A stretch of DNA of 64,000 bases from Streptomyces qinglanensis (lineage in GTDB: Bacteria > Actinomycetota > Actinomycetes > Streptomycetales > Streptomycetaceae): assembly GCF_900111245.1 (NCBI RefSeq), contig NZ_FOGO01000007.1, positions 124,001 through 188,000 on the forward strand, written 5' to 3'. A program made the translations under genes and the position numbers. Position 1 is the stretch's first letter. Every line of letters starts with the position of its first letter. This document shows, one piece after another, positions 60,838-64,000 of the stretch. The notes below the pieces were generated by a model. That model saw nothing but the letters and a program-made list of their open reading frames with translations, was not told where the DNA came from and searched no databases.

Positions 60838-61245
60838 CTAGGGACCCGCAGGCCGGTCGCCGTTCCGGGCGGCCAGCCCGAGGTGCTCGCCGACCCGGTT
60901 GACCAGCAGCGTCATCTCGTAGGCGACCTGCCCGATGTCCGCTTCGGCCTCCGCCAGGACGCACAGGCAACTGCCGTCCCCCGCCGCCATCACGAAGAAC
61001 ACGCCCTCGTCGAACTCGATCATGGTCTGGCGCACCCGCCCGGCCTTGAAGTGCTGCCCGGACCCCTTGGCCAGGCTGTGCAGTCCGGAGGAGACCGCGG
61101 CCAGGTGTTCCGCGTCCTCGCGCTCGAGGTCGTGGCTGCTGCCCGTCACGAGCCCGTCGTTGGAGAGGACCAACGCGTGCCGGACCGAAGAGATCCGCTT
61201 CGTGAGGTCGTCCAGCAACCAGTCGAGTCCCGTGTTCAGTGCCAC
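60838..61245 (-). CDS. Roadblock/LC7-domain protein (CvnB-like, orphan)
   Basis: This 135-residue protein starts TGLDWLLDDLTKRI and has the roadblock/LC7 fold (about 6-110) typical of Streptomyces conservon B proteins. ALVLSNDGLVTGSSHDL, AEHLAAVSSGLHSLAKG, QTMIEFDEGVFFVMAAGDGSCLCVLAE and YEMTLLVNRVGEHL are recognisable. In conservons it forms a complex with a kinase-like CvnA, a DUF742 CvnC and a GTPase CvnD that relays envelope signals. None of these partners is adjacent here, so this is an orphan. The GTG at 61245 with a GGGGG site is preferred; ATG 61269 is possible. An unusual palindrome-rich promoter region lies upstream. Confidence 0.9.
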   Translation of the reverse strand: MALNTGLDWLLDDLTKRISSVRHALVLSNDGLVTGSSHDLEREDAEHLAAVSSGLHSLAKGSGQHFKAGRVRQTMIEFDEGVFFVMAAGDGSCLCVLAEAEADIGQVAYEMTLLVNRVGEHLGLAARNGDRPAGP

Positions 61246-61325
61246 GACGCGCCCCCTTTTCCTCGGCATCTGCCGTGCCACCCTTACCCACGAGAGCACA
61301 GTCAGCAACCATGAGGTGGTGATCT

Positions 61326-61369
61326 GTTGCGCACAGTTACTCCCCTGTCGCAACTGTCACAAGAGTAAC
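61326..61369. promoter_or_regulatory. Nested inverted repeats between the roadblock and methyltransferase genes
   Basis: Three overlapping perfect inverted repeats lie in 44 bp: GTTGCG/CGCAAC (61326-61331, 61349-61354), ACAGTT/AACTGT (61333-61338, 61352-61357) and GTTACTC/GAGTAAC (61336-61342, 61363-61369). They cover the predicted roadblock promoter and could be regulator sites. Confidence 0.5.
61334..61362 (-). promoter_or_regulatory. Candidate promoter of the roadblock gene
   Basis: TTGTGA (61362-61357) and TAACTG (61339-61334) are 17 bp apart on the minus strand, about 90 bp before the chosen start. The -10 box lacks the final T, so the match is moderate. Confidence 0.45.
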
Positions 61370-61428
61370 GACGGACCGAGCCCGAATCCGCTTTGCCGAA
61401 GTGCCGGCGCGGCGGGGAGGATAGCGGG

Positions 61429-62043
61429 ATGGCACACGACCTGGCAGACGATCGGGAGGCGGTCCGGGCCTTCTTCGGCGAGCGGGCCGCCCGTTGGGAC
61501 ACACGCTTCCCCGACGACGGCCCCGCCTACACCGCGGCCGTGGCCGAGGTCGGGCTGCGTCCCGGCGACACCGTGCTCGACGCGGGGTGCGGTACCGGAC
61601 GGGCGCTGCCCGCACTGCGCAAGGCGGTGGGCCCGGAGGGAACGGTACTGGGCGCCGACCTCACCCCGGAGATGCTGGCAGAGGTGGTGCGGGCAGGCCG
61701 GGACGGCACGGCCCTGCTGTTCCTCGCCGATGTCGCCCGGCTCCCGTTGCCGGAGGCTTGCCTGGACGCAGTGTTCGGCGCCGGACTCGTCTCCCACCTC
61801 CCCGGCCCGGAGAGCGGTCTGCGCGAACTGGCGCGCGTCGTCCGCCCGCGCGGGCGGCTCGCGCTCTTCCACCCGGTGGGCCGCGCCGCGCTGGCAGCCC
61901 GCCGGGGCCGGCAGCTCACTCCGGACGACATCCGGGCCGAGCCGCGGCTGCGGACGCTGCTCGCCGCCACCGGCTGGCGGCTGGTGTCCTTCACCGACGA
62001 GGACGACAGGTATCTGGCGCTGGCGGAGCGGCAGGCCCGGTGA
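61429..62043 (+). CDS. Class I SAM-dependent methyltransferase
   Basis: This 204-residue methyltransferase is of the UbiE/Methyltransf_11 type. Motif I is VLDAGCGTGRALPAL (about 50-64), followed by VLGADLTPEMLAEV. A motif II region reads LPLPEACLDAVFGAGLVSHLP, and VRPRGRLALFHPVGR comes next. The N-terminal EAVRAFFGERAARWDTRFPDD is typical of quinone- and small-molecule methyltransferases, but the substrate cannot be named. The ATG start follows GGGGAGG. The gene is a single unit with a structured terminator. Confidence 0.9.
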   Translation: MAHDLADDREAVRAFFGERAARWDTRFPDDGPAYTAAVAEVGLRPGDTVLDAGCGTGRALPALRKAVGPEGTVLGADLTPEMLAEVVRAGRDGTALLFLADVARLPLPEACLDAVFGAGLVSHLPGPESGLRELARVVRPRGRLALFHPVGRAALAARRGRQLTPDDIRAEPRLRTLLAATGWRLVSFTDEDDRYLALAERQAR

Positions 62044-62080
62044 TGCCCGGTGCCCGGAGCCGGGCGACCGCACCGGCATC
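62042..62080. terminator. Hairpin between convergent methyltransferase and MpaB-like genes
   Basis: GATGCCCGGTGC (62042-62053) pairs with GCACCGGCATC (62070-62080) with one bulged C. An inner CCCGG/CCGGG hairpin lies between the arms. The arm overlaps the stop codon of the methyltransferase gene. Confidence 0.65.
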
Positions 62081-62121
62081 CCGGCGGAGCGGCGCCGGCG
62101 GAACGCCTCGGGACGCCGCGC

Positions 62122-63045
62122 TCAGGTGTGCCGGTCACGGGATCCCTCCGCCGCCCGCGGCAGGGGACAGCCTGAGCCGTTCGGGCCGCCTTGAGCAGGA
62201 AAGACCCCCAGGTCAGCAATACGGAAACCGTTCGGATAGCCGGGGTAGCCCCTGATCTCCGGGTTCTGCCTGGCGTAGTGCGGCCGCCGGCGCGGCGGCA
62301 TCAGCCGCACCCCCCGGCCGCGGAGCCGCAGTGCTCCCCGGGTCAGCCTCCGGGCGAGAACGCCCGGTTCCGGGTAGCGGAACGCCCGCAGCAGCGCGTC
62401 GTCGAGCAGCGCCAGGCTCGCACCGCGCACCACGGGTGCGAGCGGGCGCGGATACCAGGACGCCATCAGCTCCAGGGTGGCGTCGGAGACCTTCCGCGCT
62501 CCCTCGTCCCAGCCGAAGTGCTCCGCCTCGTAGCGGTCGAGGAAGCGCTCGAACTCCGCGTAGCTGCCGGGGATCCCCCTGATGCCCATGCGTCGCCCGA
62601 GGGTGCGGTAGTAGGTGCTGACGGCGTGCAGTTCGTGGTCGGTGAGACGACGCCAGCCGAACGCGTCGAGCCAGCGCTTGGGCATGACGACGAAGGTGCA
62701 CAGCACGTAGCGCATGTCGTCGTCGCTGATGTCGTAGGCGCGGTGCATCTGGTTGATCCGGCGCACCGCGGTGCGCCCCTGCACGCTGTCGAAGCCGTGC
62801 TCGACAACGGCGTCCAGCAGCAGTGCGGTGTCGTCGTAGCGCTTCTGCGAGCGGTCGGTCAGCTCCGCGGTGGCGGCCAGGAGCCTGCCGATGCTCGGCA
62901 CGGCGTACGTGCGGTACAGGGCGAGTTCGAGGGCCCGGGTGAAGTCCCACGGGAACTCGTAGGCCGCGATCAGGCGGTAGATCTCATGCGCGTCCTGTTC
63001 CGGGTCGAGCCGGAGGATGTGGCTGAGCCGTTCGTAGCGGCGCAC
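62122..63045 (-). CDS. Oxygenase MpaB-like protein (DUF2236-type)
   Basis: This 307-residue protein resembles the MpaB'/latex-clearing-protein-related oxygenase family (DUF2236 type). It is mostly helical, with LDPEQDAHEIYRLIAAYEFPWDFTRALELALYRTYAVPSI at the N-terminus and conserved His in RINQMHRAYDISDDDMRYVLCTFV. A long helical C-terminal half contains ELHAVSTYYRTLGRRMGI and FGWDEGARKVSDATLELM. Such proteins are thought to bind heme and oxidise lipophilic compounds. The GTG start at 63045 is preceded by GAGGAG. It is divergent from the last gene. The assignment rests on overall resemblance, so I give it medium confidence. Confidence 0.82.
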   Translation of the reverse strand: MRRYERLSHILRLDPEQDAHEIYRLIAAYEFPWDFTRALELALYRTYAVPSIGRLLAATAELTDRSQKRYDDTALLLDAVVEHGFDSVQGRTAVRRINQMHRAYDISDDDMRYVLCTFVVMPKRWLDAFGWRRLTDHELHAVSTYYRTLGRRMGIRGIPGSYAEFERFLDRYEAEHFGWDEGARKVSDATLELMASWYPRPLAPVVRGASLALLDDALLRAFRYPEPGVLARRLTRGALRLRGRGVRLMPPRRRPHYARQNPEIRGYPGYPNGFRIADLGVFPAQGGPNGSGCPLPRAAEGSRDRHT

Positions 63046-63183
63046 GCGGAGTGCTCCTCTCCCTCGGATCCTGGCGTCGGTCACGGAGGTGTCTCGGCTG
63101 TCCCTCGGGGACACATTCCATCTGTCGCCTCCGGACTCCGGGGGCTATCGTCACCGAGATCCACCAGGAACGGGAGGTCATCG

Positions 63184-63969
63184 GTGGCTGCGGAAGAGGA
63201 AGATTCGCTCTATGTGCTGACTGCCGTGCTGCTGACGCCCGCACAGTTCCCCAGTGTGCTCGCGGACGACTACCCCGCCGCCTGCGCCGCGCTGGGCCTG
63301 GAGCCCTATGCGGAGGGGTACGGGCTCGTGCTGGGACAGGACGGGGCCGGTGCGCGCTGGACCGTGGTGACGGAGGAAGTGCCGCAGGTGGCGTGTGCCA
63401 TCGCGGCCTGGGACTGCGGTATGGAATCGGACCTGTCCCCGGACGAGCGGGACATCGTCGCAGTGCTGCCCGGGTGGCCGCTGGCACTCGCGGTCGCCGC
63501 ACCCGGTCTGCCCGAGCCGCACGACCCGGTCCTGGAGGGGGAACTGCAGGACGCCGGACCGGTGCTCACGCCGCCGGACACCTCCGACTGGGGACCGGCG
63601 CAGCGGCGGCTGGGTGCGGACGAGATAGCGCTCCAGTGGGGGCAATGGCGGGCGCAGGTCGACGACGAGGTGGAGTTCGTGGAATCGGGCGGCGAGCCCG
63701 AGGCGCCGGTGCGGCGGGTCCTGGAGGAGGTGCGGTCCTATCTGGCGGCGCCCCCGCCGCCCGGACGGATACGGTCCGCGTTCGCCTCGGGCGACTCCCG
63801 CACCCTGCGTGCGGACGGCCCCGGCTGGAGCGTGGTGGCGCGCACCGACGACATCGCGTTCGTGCTGCTGGACGAGGCGCCCGGAGAAGTCCTTCCGGTC
63901 GGCCGCGGTCGCGAACTGCCTGAACTCCTCACGGCCCTGGACGGCATCGCCCTGCGCCCGGCGGCGTGA
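63184..63969 (+). CDS. Hypothetical acidic cytoplasmic protein
   Basis: I do not recognise a functional family for this 261-residue protein. It is strongly acidic, with no signal peptide or membrane helix. Recognisable segments are LYVLTAVLLTPAQFPSVLADDYPAAC at the N-terminus, WTVVTEEVPQVACAIAAWDCGMESDLSPDERDIV in the middle, and a C-terminal SRTLRADGPGWSVVARTDDIAFVLLDE that may form a small beta-sheet. Related proteins are widespread in Streptomyces and annotated as hypothetical, as far as I recall. The GTG start follows GGGAGG. It ends 31 bp before the window edge. Whether it is co-transcribed with the next gene cannot be seen. Confidence 0.82.
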   Translation: MAAEEEDSLYVLTAVLLTPAQFPSVLADDYPAACAALGLEPYAEGYGLVLGQDGAGARWTVVTEEVPQVACAIAAWDCGMESDLSPDERDIVAVLPGWPLALAVAAPGLPEPHDPVLEGELQDAGPVLTPPDTSDWGPAQRRLGADEIALQWGQWRAQVDDEVEFVESGGEPEAPVRRVLEEVRSYLAAPPPPGRIRSAFASGDSRTLRADGPGWSVVARTDDIAFVLLDEAPGEVLPVGRGRELPELLTALDGIALRPAA

Positions 63970-64000
63970 CGGCCCGGCCCCGCCCGGCCATCCCCGCCGG

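Overview
The window is one continuous stretch of very GC-rich DNA with strong third-position G/C bias, many GTG starts, some TTG starts, and dense 1-4 bp gene overlaps. Together with Tat- and lipobox-type exported proteins, a roadblock protein, an EspC/WXG-like protein and DUF4232, this points to the chromosome of a Streptomyces or a close actinomycete. I saw no rRNA, tRNA, CRISPR array, insertion sequence or prophage gene.

Region 1 (1-17671, all minus strand) is the middle and front of an exopolysaccharide operon of the Wzx/Wzy type, transcribed leftward out of the window. In transcription order it holds a polyprenyl-phosphate sugar-1-phosphate transferase, a GDP-mannose 6-dehydrogenase, a GT4 glycosyltransferase, two Wzz-like chain-length proteins with degenerate BY-kinase-like tails, an asparagine-synthase-type amidotransferase, a two-domain dehydrogenase, a heparinase II/III-fold protein, an exported parallel beta-helix lipoprotein, a Wzy-like polymerase, a second GT4 glycosyltransferase and the start of a C-methyltransferase-like gene. 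Almost every junction overlaps or is a few bases long. The set suggests a polymer containing mannuronic acid, possibly amidated. No flippase lies inside the window.

Region 2 (17672-25600) starts with a 0.9 kb intergenic region. It is followed by a DUF4232 lipoprotein, a NarL-type two-component pair, a large FtsX-type permease without its ATPase, a PGPGW membrane protein and a small methyltransferase.

Region 3 (25908-28843, minus) is the most unusual part. Four tightly packed genes encode an EspC/WXG-like protein, a 526-residue protein with a WXG-like helical N-terminus and a papain-like Cys-His-Asn C-terminus, a lipoprotein resembling the chagasin (I42) family of cysteine-protease inhibitors, and a small unknown protein. 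I read this as a candidate type VII-exported protease toxin with its own surface-anchored inhibitor.

Region 4 (29220-47098) is metabolic: a YjbQ-family protein, a flavin monooxygenase, an orphan rhamnose-binding protein with a relic of its permease, the lutABC L-lactate oxidation operon, membrane and metallo-beta-lactamase-fold proteins, a questin-oxidase-like protein, a macrodomain protein, a NamZ-type exo-muramidase, a MarR regulator divergent from an ABC exporter, and a large FAD/Fe-S D-lactate-dehydrogenase-like protein.

Region 5 (47150-63969) has a secreted alpha-amylase, a GH109-like Tat-exported oxidoreductase-fold hydrolase, an L,D-transpeptidase lipoprotein, an asymmetric heterodimeric ABC exporter, a YdjM-type membrane protein, a DEAD-box helicase, acyl-CoA thioesterase II, a DUF6397-like protein, an orphan roadblock protein, a methyltransferase, an MpaB-like oxygenase and a hypothetical protein. 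Several convergent gene pairs are separated by clear hairpins.
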